NCBI RefSeq assembly: GCF_002243345.2
Contig: NZ_CP022655.2
Location: 1,800,501-1,864,500 of the forward strand
Direction: 5' to 3'
Length of the DNA: 64,000 nt
Source: Paenibacillus sp. RUD330
GTDB lineage: Bacteria > Bacillota > Bacilli > Paenibacillales > Paenibacillaceae
Part shown: piece after piece, positions 63,900-64,000 of the stretch
How the letters are laid out: each line of letters opens with the position of its first letter
Numbering within the stretch: position 1 is the first letter of the stretch
Position numbers and translations under genes: made by a program
The notes under the pieces: generated by a model
What the model saw: the letters and a program-made list of their open reading frames with translations, nothing else
Databases searched by the model: none
What the model was told of the DNA's origin: nothing

Positions 63900-64000
63900 A
63901 TGCTGCAAAGAACCGTTCATCCGGTGTTCAAATCGATCTTCTATGCTTTCCTCGTCCTGTGGGGAATATCGGTCATCTATCCGCTGTTCTGGACGTTGAC
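63900..64000 (+). CDS. Sugar ABC transporter permease 2, 3' end cut by window
   Basis: The first 33 codons of a MalG-type permease: MLQRTVHPVFKSIFYAFLVL then WGISVIYPLFWTL. The ATG at 63900 follows GGAGGGAGAGGG. It continues past the window end. Confidence 0.85.
   Translation, partial: MLQRTVHPVFKSIFYAFLVLWGISVIYPLFWTL

Overview
The window is high-GC Gram-positive chromosomal DNA that looks like Paenibacillus or a close relative. The evidence is strong AGGAGG ribosome binding sites with several TTG starts, SLH-anchored surface enzymes, YesM/YesN-type sensor pairs, a YhcN/YlaJ spore lipoprotein, a T-box leader, and recognisable FapR, PerR and Zur operators of the Bacillus type. No rRNA, tRNA, prophage, insertion sequence or CRISPR array was seen.

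Layout. 1-4.8 kb: the 3' end of an Amj-type lipid II flippase gene and a 1277-residue double GT-C glycosyltransferase. 4.9-11.3 kb: an HpaB-like flavin hydroxylase diverging from a T-box-controlled MFS exporter, then an AraC/GyrI regulator, a DinB protein, a truncated metallophosphoesterase and a PhzF protein. 11.5-18.2 kb: a 2231-residue secreted SLH protein with about seven beta-trefoil-like repeats and a GH87-like beta-helix. 18.3-24.6 kb: threonine aldolase, a lipoprotein gene with a stop at codon 3, a GT2, a VOC protein, a FabH behind a perfect FapR operator, a degenerate stretch, a Gly/His-rich repeat protein and the remnant of a Cache-domain gene. 24.6-31 kb: hxlR-hxlB-hxlA (formaldehyde fixation), a TetR plus YhgE-like permease pair with twin operators, and PerR-controlled ahpCF. 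31.2-36 kb: a Cache-GGDEF diguanylate cyclase, then a zinc-starvation island (ZagA/YciC GTPase, AAA ATPase, zinc-free S14, DUF3024 protein, L33) with two Zur-like sites.

36.2-50.2 kb: a GH18 enzyme, then a carbohydrate locus of Gfo/Idh/MocA oxidoreductase, two sugar permeases, a solute-binding lipoprotein and a 1567-residue SLH-anchored DUF4832-like protein, facing a secreted TIM-barrel hydrolase that diverges from a LacI-family regulator. Four similar TTTG(C/G)CGCAAAT-like palindromes lie at both promoter regions and suggest one LacI-controlled regulon. 50.4-55.2 kb: a TetR regulator, an amino-acid ABC transporter, an OsmC protein and a YhcN/YlaJ lipoprotein. 55.3-64 kb: a YesN/YesM two-component pair followed by a membrane-anchored RbsB-like protein, a family 1 solute-binding lipoprotein, and a second sugar ABC system cut by the window end.

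Several units fit capture of extracellular polysaccharide: surface enzymes held by SLH domains release oligosaccharides, lipoproteins and CUT1-type permeases import them, and a LacI regulator and a YesM/YesN plus sugar-sensor system control expression. Substrates cannot be read from the sequence. The CUT1 ATPase (MsmX-like) is not in the window, as is common in Bacillota.
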